A program made the position numbers and the translations under genes. The notes under the pieces are model-generated. The model ran no database searches and was not told the origin of the DNA. It was given only the letters and a program-made list of their open reading frames with translations. Of a stretch of DNA of 15,280 bases, positions 8,965 to 15,280 are shown in pieces (position 1 is the stretch's first letter; each line of letters opens with the position of its first letter). This DNA comes from Suttonella ornithocola (GTDB lineage Bacteria > Pseudomonadota > Gammaproteobacteria > Cardiobacteriales > Cardiobacteriaceae), in the NCBI RefSeq assembly GCF_001889065.1, contig NZ_LWHB01000151.1, forward strand, positions 1 to 15,280. Reading direction: 5' to 3'.

Positions 8965-9590
8965 TTTACATCCTTTAGATCATCATATTTAACAACACTA
9001 GGTTCTTGCCAGTAACAATCAATCGATAGCGCCCAGGGGTTAAACTGGGTCGGAGAATGGCTAAATGTAACCTTAAGTGGATATTGCATAATTTGTTTGC
9101 GAGTAGTTACACCATTGATATCTTCATCTAAGGTATACTCAAGAACGACGTACCAAAGCTCTGGCGTGATTTTTTTTACTCGGCTAATATCAAAAACAGC
9201 ATTTTCAGTAGGTGTTAGACGTCGAGCTCTTGAGCCCATATAGTCTATTTGTCTATCAAAACGGCTGTTTAAATCGGTATAACATTGGTTAGTTAAAAAA
9301 GCTCGATAGCGATTTAGATTTTCTTTATATTCTGTTGCACAGCTTTCTTTACAGTAATTCAAACTTTCCCAAAGCGTTCGTGCAAATCCATAGATGGCGG
9401 TTTCAGGGACTTCTTCAGGCTTTTGCAAAAAGCCCTTGGTAACATCAGGTGCGGTATACACTACTAATTGGTGGGGATAGGTAGAAAATTTATATAGTGC
9501 AAAGGCGATAATGCTTAGCAAGATAAAGATAATACGATTTTTAATCCGCCCTTCCATTGCCATTTTCTCTTTATTATCTTTAGGTATCAT
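8961..9590 (-). CDS. PFL_4703-family ICE protein (TIGR03746, DUF2895), VirB8/TraE-like
   Basis: A 209-residue bitopic inner-membrane protein: a short charged N-terminus, one membrane helix at about 19-36, then a periplasmic domain that fits the VirB8/TraE fold by size and by its place directly before the VirB9-like gene. The segment AIYGFARTLWESLNYC, a cluster of cysteines and YQCYTD-like residues, and VVLEYTLDED fit the PFL_4703 family. The protein would bridge the inner-membrane complex and the outer core. The start at 9590 forms an ATGA overlap with the preceding gene; a GAGAG run lies about seven bases upstream. Internal ATGs at codons 10 and 12 are possible, but the overlap favours 9590. 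Confidence 0.9.
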   Translation of the reverse strand: MIPKDNKEKMAMEGRIKNRIIFILLSIIAFALYKFSTYPHQLVVYTAPDVTKGFLQKPEEVPETAIYGFARTLWESLNYCKESCATEYKENLNRYRAFLTNQCYTDLNSRFDRQIDYMGSRARRLTPTENAVFDISRVKKITPELWYVVLEYTLDEDINGVTTRKQIMQYPLKVTFSHSPTQFNPWALSIDCYWQEPSVVKYDDLKDVK

Positions 9591-9934
9591 GTATTTCTCT
9601 CTCTTTGATAACGCTTTGCAGGCTGTACAAATTTACTGCTTCTATAATTCAAAACGTGTTTCTCATAAAAAAGTGGGCGACCCGCACGCAATGTGCGGAT
9701 CTTGCCTAACTTACGCATGGTAATAACGGCACTTGATCCCATGAGAAATAGAAAGCCACATAAAAAGCCAATGCCACCATTAACTAATATGCCAACACTT
9801 GCACCAACCACTAAGCCTAAAATCGCTCCCATCATCATCCCTGATTGGGTGGCACGAATAATTTCTGTCCATGTGCAGCCAAAATAGACAATTGGCTCTC
9901 GTTCAAGTTCCGTTAAAATCATGCTCGGTTTCAT
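9587..9934 (-). CDS. Small ICE membrane protein, TIGR03750/DUF3487 family (VirB3/TraL position)
   Basis: A 115-residue inner-membrane protein. A glycine-rich hydrophobic region at about 34-70 probably forms a helical hairpin, and the C-terminus is basic with GRPLFYEKHVL, a conserved feature of the DUF3487 family. By position between the pilin-like and VirB8-like proteins it corresponds to TraL/VirB3, which helps pilus assembly with the VirB4 ATPase; this equivalence is inferred. The ATG at 9934 was chosen because TAGGA lies five bases upstream and because it removes the overlap with the preceding gene that a start at 9985 would create. The stop TGA overlaps the next ATG. Confidence 0.88.
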   Translation of the reverse strand: MKPSMILTELEREPIVYFGCTWTEIIRATQSGMMMGAILGLVVGASVGILVNGGIGFLCGFLFLMGSSAVITMRKLGKIRTLRAGRPLFYEKHVLNYRSSKFVQPAKRYQRERNT

Positions 9935-9939
9935 ACTTT

Positions 9940-9944
9940 TCCTA
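9940..9944 (-). promoter_or_regulatory. Shine-Dalgarno deciding start 9934
   Basis: TAGGA on the minus strand, five bases before ATG 9934. Its TAG is also the stop codon of the PFL_4702-family gene, so termination and re-initiation share the same bases. Confidence 0.65.
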
Positions 9945-10337
9945 CATTTTGTCCCAATATTCGCTATATTTATCAATGAGTTCAAATTCTAGATATCCAA
10001 GGAAAATGGCAACCCCTAGTCCGATGAAAACCATTAGTAAGTTGATAAAGAAATCTCCCCAAGCATTATCTCGGCGAGCATCTTGTAATGAAGAAAAAAT
10101 GCCGAGAATCGACTTAGAGAAAGCAAAAAATAGAATGACGAAAGTTAACGCTACAATGAGTAATTTAATCCAAAACCCCATGCTTGATTTGAGGTCAGTG
10201 TTTCCAGCAGCGCCCGTTAAAGAAACATTTGCTAGTGGATTGCTAACAGCTTGCCCGAAAGCAGATGTCTGAAATAAAACCATAGCAAATAACATTAATG
10301 TATTCATCCGATTGAAAACATTGTTTAATTTGAGCAT
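9942..10337 (-). CDS. PFL_4702-family ICE membrane protein (TIGR03745, DUF2976), pilin-like
   Basis: A 131-residue protein with a signal-like N-terminus (hydrophobic about 12-28, possible cleavage after SAFG), then a Gly/Asn-rich short stretch and two hydrophobic helices at about 55-75 and 97-117, separated by a charged loop (DARRDNAWGD). Size, topology and place before the VirB3-like gene resemble VirB2/TraA pilins, so it is the best candidate for the pilus subunit; that is inference, while the family match to PFL_4702 rests on the pattern and neighbours. AAGGAT lies five bases before the ATG. It is separated from the upstream PFL_4701-type gene by only 26 bases. Confidence 0.88.
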   Translation of the reverse strand: MLKLNNVFNRMNTLMLFAMVLFQTSAFGQAVSNPLANVSLTGAAGNTDLKSSMGFWIKLLIVALTFVILFFAFSKSILGIFSSLQDARRDNAWGDFFINLLMVFIGLGVAIFLGYLEFELIDKYSEYWDKM

Positions 10338-10363
10338 ATTTAATCCTTATGAATATTGAAACA

Positions 10364-10636
10364 TCATGGATGATTAGCAATGCCTGCCATCACCATAAAA
10401 ATGAGTAGAAGTAAAATGATAGAAAGTAGAATGACCACCATATTGATGATGGCCTTCTCAGGCGCTAAACCACCTAGCTTTATCTCTGATTTTATTGCTA
10501 AAATTGCTATAGAAAACAATAAAATCACAGAAATAACCAAAATACTCCACTGTAAAATAGAGCCGAAATGAGACATTCCTGAGCCCGTATCAAAAGCCTT
10601 TATCGCTTTAGAAACGTCTACAGCTTTATCTGCCAT
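10364..10636 (-). CDS. PFL_4701-family small membrane protein (TIGR03758, DUF3262)
   Basis: A 90-residue protein with two hydrophobic helices at about 26-48 and 63-85, joined by a short loop containing KSEIKLGGLAPEKA. The N-terminal FDTGSGMSHFG matches the F-x-x-GSG pattern typical of DUF3262. Its function is unknown; the family always lies next to PFL_4702 and may also be part of the pilus or inner-membrane complex. The ATG overlaps the TAA of the RAQPRD-like gene (TAATG at 10634-10638), suggesting coupled translation. Confidence 0.85.
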   Translation of the reverse strand: MADKAVDVSKAIKAFDTGSGMSHFGSILQWSILVISVILLFSIAILAIKSEIKLGGLAPEKAIINMVVILLSIILLLLIFMVMAGIANHP

Positions 10637-10953
10637 TATGGTGCTACCTTTGTCATAGAGCTTTTAATAACAGGTGGAGGTGCGGTATGCAGTTCCATCA
10701 AATTATCGTTTAGATATTCCTGCGCGCCATCTCGCGCTGCTCTTAACTGAGCGATTAAAGCAACGTAGTTAAATCGTATTTTTGAGCCATCCTCCTTATA
10801 ATTAATTTGTAATTGCTTAGTAACTTCAATGAGATAATTCAATTCTTTGACAATTTCGGCAATATCACGTTGTTGCTGTTGCCATACGCTTTCATCTGCA
10901 TGTGTAGGCAAGGTGAAAAGTAAACAGCCCAATAAAAACGGTTTGAATTTCAT
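10636..10953 (-). CDS. RAQPRD-like periplasmic ICE protein (TIGR01690-type)
   Basis: A 105-residue exported protein. Residues 1-19 form a signal peptide ending in LPTHA, followed by a helical Gln/Glu-rich domain with IRFNYVALIAQLRAARDG and EYLN, which resembles the SxIRFxYxxLxxDLxxIRxGIxDYL stretch of the RAQPRD family. The family's eponymous RAQPRD signature after that stretch is not present here; a Pro-rich tail (TAPPPV) takes its place. Function in the mating apparatus is not known. The start at 10953 was chosen over an upstream ATG at 11040 because it begins at the signal peptide and TAGGAG lies five bases before it. The longer form would overlap the upstream gene by 79 bases and bury the signal peptide. 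Confidence 0.82.
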   Translation of the reverse strand: MKFKPFLLGCLLFTLPTHADESVWQQQQRDIAEIVKELNYLIEVTKQLQINYKEDGSKIRFNYVALIAQLRAARDGAQEYLNDNLMELHTAPPPVIKSSMTKVAP

Positions 10954-10958
10954 ACTGT

Positions 10959-10964
10959 CTCCTA
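10959..10964 (-). promoter_or_regulatory. Shine-Dalgarno deciding start 10953
   Basis: TAGGAG on the minus strand, five bases before ATG 10953. It includes the TAG stop of the PFL_4697-family gene, the same stop-within-binding-site layout as at 9940-9944. Confidence 0.75.
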
Positions 10965-11657
10965 AAGATATTTTTTGTAGGTTGAGAACGTCAGGTAAGT
11001 TGTAAATCCAAATAAAAATGCGGATGGCATTACTATCCATGCAGGATTAACGGCATTAGGCCAAGATAAATACAACACAGGAGAGATAACTAGCACTCTA
11101 CCTACCCACGTTTTAGCATGGTGAAAAAGCTGAGCGTGTTCTAAACCGCCACCAACCTTTCTTAATTCGCGTTGGACTAATCCATCAATCATGGCAACAA
11201 AAAATACGAGAACATAGAAAGCGGTACTTAATAAAATAATGAAACAGCGTATGGCAGTAACCATGACGCTATAGACAATGTTTTGCCAATAGGGTTCAAT
11301 TGATTTAAGCACGCTACTGACATGCCTCATAAAACCGTATTGCTGATTTCCAATAACGTTGGGTAGTGAAAGCCAATCATGGATTTTAGCTGCAATTAAT
11401 ATCGCTATATCAGCAGGCGGTAAGCCAAAAATAGATGTTGTGAAGTTTTTGCCTAAATAGGCAATCTCCTGTTTCATGACATTTAATTGGTGACTGGTAT
11501 CCCACCACCCCATAAAAATACCGAACCAATCAAGCAATATGCTCATAATGGTGGTAAATATTAGGAAAGAGATAATTCCGAAACTAAGTTTTAATAGGAA
11601 TGTAATTGGGGATAGCATTCCTGGCCCACGTTTCTCAGAGGATTTTTTTTCAGCCAT
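10962..11657 (-). CDS. PFL_4697-family ICE membrane protein (TIGR03747)
   Basis: A 231-residue inner-membrane protein with hydrophobic segments at about 24-46, 132-157, 184-200 and 205-224. The segment VQRELRKVGGGLEHAQLFHH followed by AK matches the conserved Arg-Glu-Leu and His-His-Ala-Lys region of the PFL_4697 family. It always follows TraD in this type of ICE and may help place the coupling protein at the secretion channel, which is inference. The ATG at 11657 is preferred over a TTG at 11675, since AGAGGA (11663-11668) lies five bases upstream of the former. It overlaps the end of the traD frame by eight bases. A run of eight A residues just after the start codon is a possible slippage site, but the frame is intact. 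Confidence 0.88.
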   Translation of the reverse strand: MAEKKSSEKRGPGMLSPITFLLKLSFGIISFLIFTTIMSILLDWFGIFMGWWDTSHQLNVMKQEIAYLGKNFTTSIFGLPPADIAILIAAKIHDWLSLPNVIGNQQYGFMRHVSSVLKSIEPYWQNIVYSVMVTAIRCFIILLSTAFYVLVFFVAMIDGLVQRELRKVGGGLEHAQLFHHAKTWVGRVLVISPVLYLSWPNAVNPAWIVMPSAFLFGFTTYLTFSTYKKYL

Positions 11658-11662
11658 TGAAA

Positions 11663-11668
11663 TCCTCT
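11663..11668 (-). promoter_or_regulatory. Ribosome binding site deciding start 11657
   Basis: AGAGGA on the minus strand within the last codons of traD, five bases before ATG 11657. Coupling to traD translation would normally deliver ribosomes here; the broken traD may reduce that. Confidence 0.6.
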
Positions 11669-13284
11669 CGTCCAATTGTTCCTAAATCATCTAGCATTAT
11701 GTTGTATAAATTATCTGACCTACCGTGATTCACGACTTCAGGTACATTTAGATACTCATGATATTTAGACCATTCATCTCCTATTGTTTGATAGCGTTTG
11801 CGCATATCACTCGCGACAATAGCGATGTTTTCAGGGATTTTTTCGTTTTTATCAAACCGCAACCAAGGGATTCGTAATTTATAGAGATTACCGCCATCTA
11901 ATAAGGCAAATGCTTGCCCTTTAGGTAGCTGTGAAAGATCAGACACTCTGATTAAATCAACGGCTTTAGTGGTTTCACGTGACTGCGTAGAGGATGAGAA
12001 AATGACATCACTGGTAATATCGCTATTATCAGATGCACTTGAAAAAGTTGAGAGATGAGAAACGTTTACCTGAGTTTGCTTCTCAGTAATAATTTTAGCA
12101 GTAGTTTCATTCAAAACACGAAGCATAATAAGGCTATTAAAGTTTCCAAGCATCTGTTCTGCTTTTGGTTTTGAGCCAATTCTCGCCTCTATATCCGATA
12201 AGGTTTGGGTATAGGCGGTGACTTGTATACCTGCTCCCCCTGCTTTATTCAGCATAGGAACGAATTCTGGTCCAGCTAGTTCATTAAACTCGTCTGCGTG
12301 TAAACAAATTTTAGGGGTATAGCCTGTATTTCTATATTCGGGTAACCCGTGATCTGTCCCATGTTTATATAGTCGTCCTGCGATAGAGGTCAAATCAGCA
12401 AACATTGAATTACCAACGGTTGCCGCAACTTCTGCGTCAGATAAGGCATCTAAACCAACATAGACGATGCCGCCAGATTGAATGATTTGTGACCAACTGA
12501 AAACATCTTTATTTGGGTCGCTATAATCGGGTGCAACTAGCTGAGAAACTGCTCCAGTTGTCATCTTTTCGAGAAATGGGTCTAGTGATGCAACTAGCTT
12601 TGCCATATAACTAGAATCCGTCGAAAACGCTTTCATCAGAGAATTACCAACGTCTCTTTCTGTATCAGTTAAGGGTAATCTTTGGTGAATTTCTCAATAT
12701 AAAAGCCACATTGCCTTTCCTAATTTGCTTCTATCTTGCATAGAGCGAGGCAACGTAAAATCAAATCCAGCTTTGCGTCGATCTTCAGCTTTCATATCAA
12801 GAGCTGCTTCAAATTCAGCAATACGCTTCTGATAGCTATTTACGTATTTTTCGAAAAGCGTTGTCATAACGTCAATGAACAATGGATCGACATCTTGTGC
12901 ATACATTTTGATAATGGGATAAGAGGGAGAGCGCCCTAATAAAACCAACCCTTTCGCTATTTGGTTTACAAATCCCCAAACAAATTCTCGAAACGCTAAT
13001 GACTGCCCTTCTCCTGGCATTTGGTTGGCAATTCTAGTTGCAACTTTAGTTACCCGTAAGAAAGAGCCAACAGGGTTATATTGAGCAGAAAATTCTGGAT
13101 AGCCTAAATGAAACATATAAAACTGGTCTTCACGACCTGCTTTTTTCGCTTCGGTATACATCCGTAGTAATAATTCCTGATCTCCTTTGGGATCAAAAAC
13201 GATAACAACGTCTCCTCGATGGATATCTTGTGTAATTAAAATTTCTGCTAGTCGTGTCTTACCAACACGCGTTGTTCCCATGAC

Positions 13285-13312
13285 TATAGTCAAATCAGCT
13301 AAAAAACAGAAC
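13285..13312 (+). repeat. Left terminal inverted repeat of the MITE
   Basis: Pairs with 13353-13380. The four differences lie at repeat positions 7-9 and 25. The first 13 bases also equal the IS630-type end at 15065-15077. Confidence 0.92.
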
Positions 13313-13313
13313 G

Positions 13314-13340
13314 TTATCTACCGCCAGAATGGCTAGATAA
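13314..13340. repeat. Internal hairpin of the MITE
   Basis: TTATCTA (13314-13320) and TAGATAA (13334-13340) are perfect complements, with GCC and GGC pairing further in around the AGAAT loop. Together with the terminal repeats the element could fold as nested stems in RNA or single-stranded DNA. Confidence 0.75.
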
Positions 13341-13352
13341 GGGCTATAGGAT

Positions 13353-13380
13353 GTTTTGTTTTTTAGCTGATCGCACTATA
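13353..13380 (-). repeat. Right terminal inverted repeat of the MITE
   Basis: Read on the minus strand it begins TATAGTGCGATCAGC. It supplies the TAG that ends the N-terminal traD fragment. Confidence 0.92.
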
Positions 13381-13956
13381 ATGTATGCGCAACACGGGTA
13401 GATAATGGTTGTAAGATTTTTTCTTCACCCTCTGGCATTCCTACGGCATGTAGATAGCTTTTTCCTTCCAAGTCAGGCAAAGGTTTCCAGGGATTTAAAA
13501 AATGGTCTGAGTCTAAAAATTTAACCAGTAATTTTAATCTACGATTATTTTCATTTTGATAAACGAATTTTCTAACCCAGCGATATAATTTTGGCAAGCG
13601 AATATATTTTTCGTTTCTAGGCAATTCGGCATCATAAATTCTTTGCGCATGTATTGCTGTCCAAGTAAATCCCATGCCTAAAAACTGTTTTTTATAGGAT
13701 TTAGCTAACTGGGAACTACTCATTTTATAAATGGGTAGGCGAGTTAAATTTTTTTGATACTGTCGAACTTTTCGTGCTTGTCTAAAACGTTGAATGCCTC
13801 TCAACGTAAATACTGCTGCTCCAGTATAAGCAATCACGGGTACAACAAAAGCAAGTTCACTACCAATCACCAAAGAAGCAGCACCTGCAAAATAAGCAGT
13901 CGCAGAAACATATTCAAACGGGTCTCTTAGTAGTGCTTCATGCTCATAGATTTGAC

Positions 13957-14415
13957 TCATGGTGATACCCGTCCATTATCATAGTAAGCTGGATAAAATC
14001 TGATATCTAATACATCAAGCATCATGTCGAGTCTGACATCATGAGGGTGTAAGGTGATTTTGGCTTTTATATTTGGATAAGCCTCTTTAAATTGTTGTAG
14101 ATTTTTTTCTGTTCCAATTAAAGTGATATTTACCGTAGGATCGCTTAATAACGTTTGATATTTTTTGATAAATTCTACGGATAATGGATCTGTTCCAATT
14201 ACAAGTAATTTGATAGGCACGATTGATAATTGCCCTTTTCCCTTGGCTTGATATGCTTGGAATGACTTATTTTCTACAGGTTTAATTTGTTGTTCACGCG
14301 CAATTTTCTCAAGCTGTTTCAGTTCTTGATCGGTTGTTAATTCTGTTACAGACTGATTTTGTGCAAACGTTGAAACTGCAATGGTATTGATGGCCAGTAA
14401 TAAGTACTTTTTCAT
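13957..14415 (-). CDS. PFL_4695-family ICE protein (TIGR03765)
   Basis: A 152-residue exported protein. Residues 1-18 form a signal peptide ending in STFA. A charged Glu/Gln/Lys helix at about 24-50 follows, and then an alpha/beta domain with IVPIKLLVIGTDPLSVEFI, TLIGTEKN and HDVRLDMMLDVLDIRFYPAYY. This fits the PFL_4695 family, which lies between the transglycosylase and traD in such ICEs; its role is unknown. Both ends overlap neighbours as ATGA (14412-14415 and 13957-13960). The ribosome binding site is weak (AAGAGA), consistent with coupling to the upstream transglycosylase gene, whose expression is probably disturbed by the IS. Confidence 0.85.
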   Translation of the reverse strand: MKKYLLLAINTIAVSTFAQNQSVTELTTDQELKQLEKIAREQQIKPVENKSFQAYQAKGKGQLSIVPIKLLVIGTDPLSVEFIKKYQTLLSDPTVNITLIGTEKNLQQFKEAYPNIKAKITLHPHDVRLDMMLDVLDIRFYPAYYDNGRVSP

Positions 14416-15066
14416 TTTTTTATCTCTTGGTAGTAGTTAGTGACTTTTGAGACATAACGGCGTGTCTCGCGATAAGGAGGTATCGTATTTCCGTATTTTT
14501 TGACTGCCCCAGGTCCTGCGTTATAAGCAGCTAGAGCGAGATCAAGATTGCCAAATGTTCTTAATTGTTCGGCAAGATACTTTGCGCCGATATGTATATT
14601 AATTTCAGGATTGAGCAGATCTTTTAGATTGTGTACACCAAGAGTAGATGCTGTAGCAGGCATGATTTGCATTAGCCCGACAGCCCCTTTGTGTGAAATG
14701 GCTCTAGGATTTGAAGCAGACTCTTGTTTTATGACCGCTGCGATTAAAGCAGGATCAATGTTATGCCTTTGAGCAGCTGCATTAATAATATCGGTATAAG
14801 TGCCGAGCTTAATTTGTGCTTTGTTTTGATAAAACTGTGCAGGGGAAGACAATTTAAGTCTTTTAGCGACTAAATCAGCTTGCATGACTGGGTTGGTCAT
14901 TTCAGCTAAAGTTAAAGTTGTGTGACTAGAAAAATCTTTTAATTGCAGCTTAAATAAGCCGTATTTTGCAGATTGATCGACTTGTAAGTATCGAATTAAA
15001 TCTAGTTGACTACGGAGTTTGATAGCTGAACCATCAGTTTTCCAGATAATCCACGGCCAAGGGATA
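14412..15066 (-). pseudogene. Lytic transglycosylase (SLT family, PFL_4694 position), 5' end cut off by an IS
   Basis: The enzyme cuts peptidoglycan so the secretion channel can pass the cell wall. The catalytic domain is complete. Counting from ATG 14900, it has the catalytic Glu at 60 in AVIKQES, GLMQIMPATA at 75-84, and AAYNAGPGAV to about 133. The frame stays open upstream of 14900 for 54 more codons (IPWPWIIWKTDGS, then KYGLFKLQLKDFSSHT) before meeting the IS end, where TGA at 15075-15077 lies inside IS sequence. The upstream part looks like genuine coding sequence, so the original start and signal peptide are missing and presumably lie beyond the IS. Translation from ATG 14900 would give a 162-residue protein without a signal peptide, which could not reach the periplasm. 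The stop overlaps the next ATG (ATGA). Confidence 0.88.
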
Positions 15067-15280
15067 TAGTCAAATCACTTATAATCCAATCTATCCAAAG
15101 CAGATATAAAGAACAACTTGTAGTAGAATTATCAAAAACAAACTGAGCATATCCTATGACCTACTGCAGCCAATTCCGACAGAAAATTCTTAACGATATT
15201 GCTAATGGAGAAACTTGGCGCGCTGTTGCAAAGCGCTACAAGATCAGCAAATTCACCGTCTATAGCTGGATTAAAAATCC
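15065..15280 (+). mobile_element. IS630-family insertion sequence, left end; continues past the window
   Basis: The element begins at or just after the TA at 15065-15066 with TATAGTCAAATCA, where the transglycosylase coding sequence stops. TA as target matches IS630/Tc1-mariner elements. About 90 bases of non-coding sequence precede a transposase start at 15156. The right end, and hence the full length and second TA, is outside the window. Confidence 0.82.
15156..15280 (+). CDS. IS630-family transposase, N-terminal part
   Basis: The first 41 residues are visible before the window ends. They form a helix-turn-helix DNA-binding domain: FRQKILNDIANGETWRAVAK, then RYKISKFTVYSWIKNP, with the ATVYxWIK-like recognition helix common in IS630 transposases. 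The DDE catalytic part is not in view, so activity and any programmed frameshift cannot be judged. It is transcribed towards the right, away from the conjugation operon. This copy may be able to act on the nearby miniature element, because their ends match. Confidence 0.8.
   Translation, partial: MTYCSQFRQKILNDIANGETWRAVAKRYKISKFTVYSWIKN

Larger units (their letters stand above)
13285..13380. mobile_element. 96-bp miniature inverted-repeat element (MITE) with TA duplication, inserted in traD
   Basis: The element, including a TA at each end, has 28-base terminal inverted repeats (13285-13312 and 13353-13380) that agree at 24 positions. Both begin TATAGT and share ATCAGCTAAAAAACA. Its centre holds a second inverted repeat. 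It has no coding capacity. Its ends and TA target duplication are typical of non-autonomous derivatives of IS630/Tc1-mariner elements, and the design recalls Correia (NEMIS) elements of Neisseria, which also begin TATAG and duplicate TA. Its left end is identical for 13 bases (TATAGTCAAATCA) to the end of the IS at 15065. Removing 94 bases (element plus one TA) joins AHTL directly to VMGTTRVGKT of TraD, proving an insertion with exact boundaries. Confidence 0.93.
11650..13960 (-). pseudogene. traD: TraD coupling ATPase (TIGR03754 type), broken by a MITE and an in-frame TGA
   Basis: TraD is the coupling protein that brings the relaxosome to the secretion channel. Without the inserted 94 bases the gene encodes 738 codons plus stop. 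In that restored numbering there are two membrane helices at about 17-33 and 36-54, Walker A GTTRVGKT at 197-204, and Walker B CLHADEFNEL with Asp-Glu near 525-526. GLDALSDAEVAATVGNSMFA and VTAYTQTLSDIEARIG are also strongly TraD-like. Two lesions are visible. A miniature element (13285-13380) puts a TAG stop after AHTL, two codons before the Walker A region. A TGA at 12694-12696 (codon 391) follows MWLLY, with the frame continuing EIHQRLPLTD. The ATG at 13960 overlaps the PFL_4695-type stop as ATGA. The coding pieces left (13376-13960, 12694-13293, 11650-12636) are unlikely to be functional alone. Confidence 0.95.

Noticed and set aside
9871..10272. Plus-strand open frame of 133 codons
   Set aside because: It lies antisense across the DUF3487 and PFL_4702-type genes, has a low-complexity Ser/Lys/Pro composition and no recognisable domain; it is a shadow of real genes.
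6500..12696. TGA reassigned as a sense codon in this organism
   Set aside because: TGA is the natural stop of many genes here (for example at 3320, 6085, 8961, 9587, 10364, 13957 and 14412), in ATGA overlaps where family lengths fit, and TGG is used for tryptophan throughout.
13314..13380. Rho-independent terminator inside traD
   Set aside because: The T-rich stretch and stems belong to the MITE terminal and internal repeats; the stems are weak and AT-rich, and there is no GC-rich stem followed by a U run in the operon direction.
1..15280. CRISPR array, tRNA, rRNA, attachment site or novel defence system
   Set aside because: No regularly spaced repeats, tRNA cloverleaf, rRNA sequence or defence-type genes were seen; all genes belong to the conjugation operon or to mobile elements.

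Overview
This AT-rich window is the core of a mating-pair-formation locus from an integrative conjugative element (ICE) of the broad ICEHin1056/PFGI-1/ICEclc type (type G type IV secretion, the PFL_4694-to-PFL_4713 gene set). Almost everything lies on the minus strand as one tightly packed operon read from right to left. The host is most likely a low-GC gammaproteobacterium; Pasteurellaceae, Orbaceae or Moraxellaceae relatives are plausible. No host chromosomal gene, tRNA or rRNA is present to settle this, and no clear Haemophilus-type uptake sequence was seen.

Layout in transcription order (right to left): the 5' part of an IS630-family element (15067 to the window end, plus strand) has cut off the start of a lytic transglycosylase gene (14412-15066). 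Then come a PFL_4695-family protein, the coupling ATPase TraD (13960-11650), a PFL_4697-family membrane protein, a RAQPRD-like periplasmic protein, and two small membrane proteins (PFL_4701 and PFL_4702 types). A TIGR03750/DUF3487 protein, a VirB8-like PFL_4703 protein, a VirB9-like PFL_4704 protein and a VirB10-like PFL_4705 protein follow. The operon ends with a TraV-position lipoprotein, the large VirB4/TraC-type ATPase, a PFL_4711-family protein, a small membrane/coiled-coil protein and a TraG N-terminal-domain protein running off the left edge. The middle block has the order pilin-like, VirB3-like, VirB8-like, VirB9-like, VirB10-like, lipoprotein, VirB4-like, which mirrors traA-L-E-K-B-V-C of F-type systems. 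Many junctions are ATGA or TAATG overlaps, so translation is probably coupled.

The striking aspect is damage in an otherwise well-preserved locus. TraD carries a 96-bp miniature inverted-repeat element flanked by TA, just before its Walker A motif; removing the element and one TA exactly restores the TraD reading frame. TraD also has a separate in-frame TGA. The VirB10-like gene has an in-frame TGA that removes its last 120 residues. The TraG-type gene has a one-base frameshift, and the transglycosylase is split by the IS. The miniature element and the IS share the same 13-base end, suggesting that related IS630 transposases moved both. Most junctions, ribosome binding sites and key motifs are intact, so the transfer apparatus looks recently inactivated (or, for the point lesions, possibly affected by sequencing errors). 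I found no defence system, CRISPR array, RNA gene or cargo gene here, and no stretch longer than about 100 bases outside genes except inside the mobile elements.
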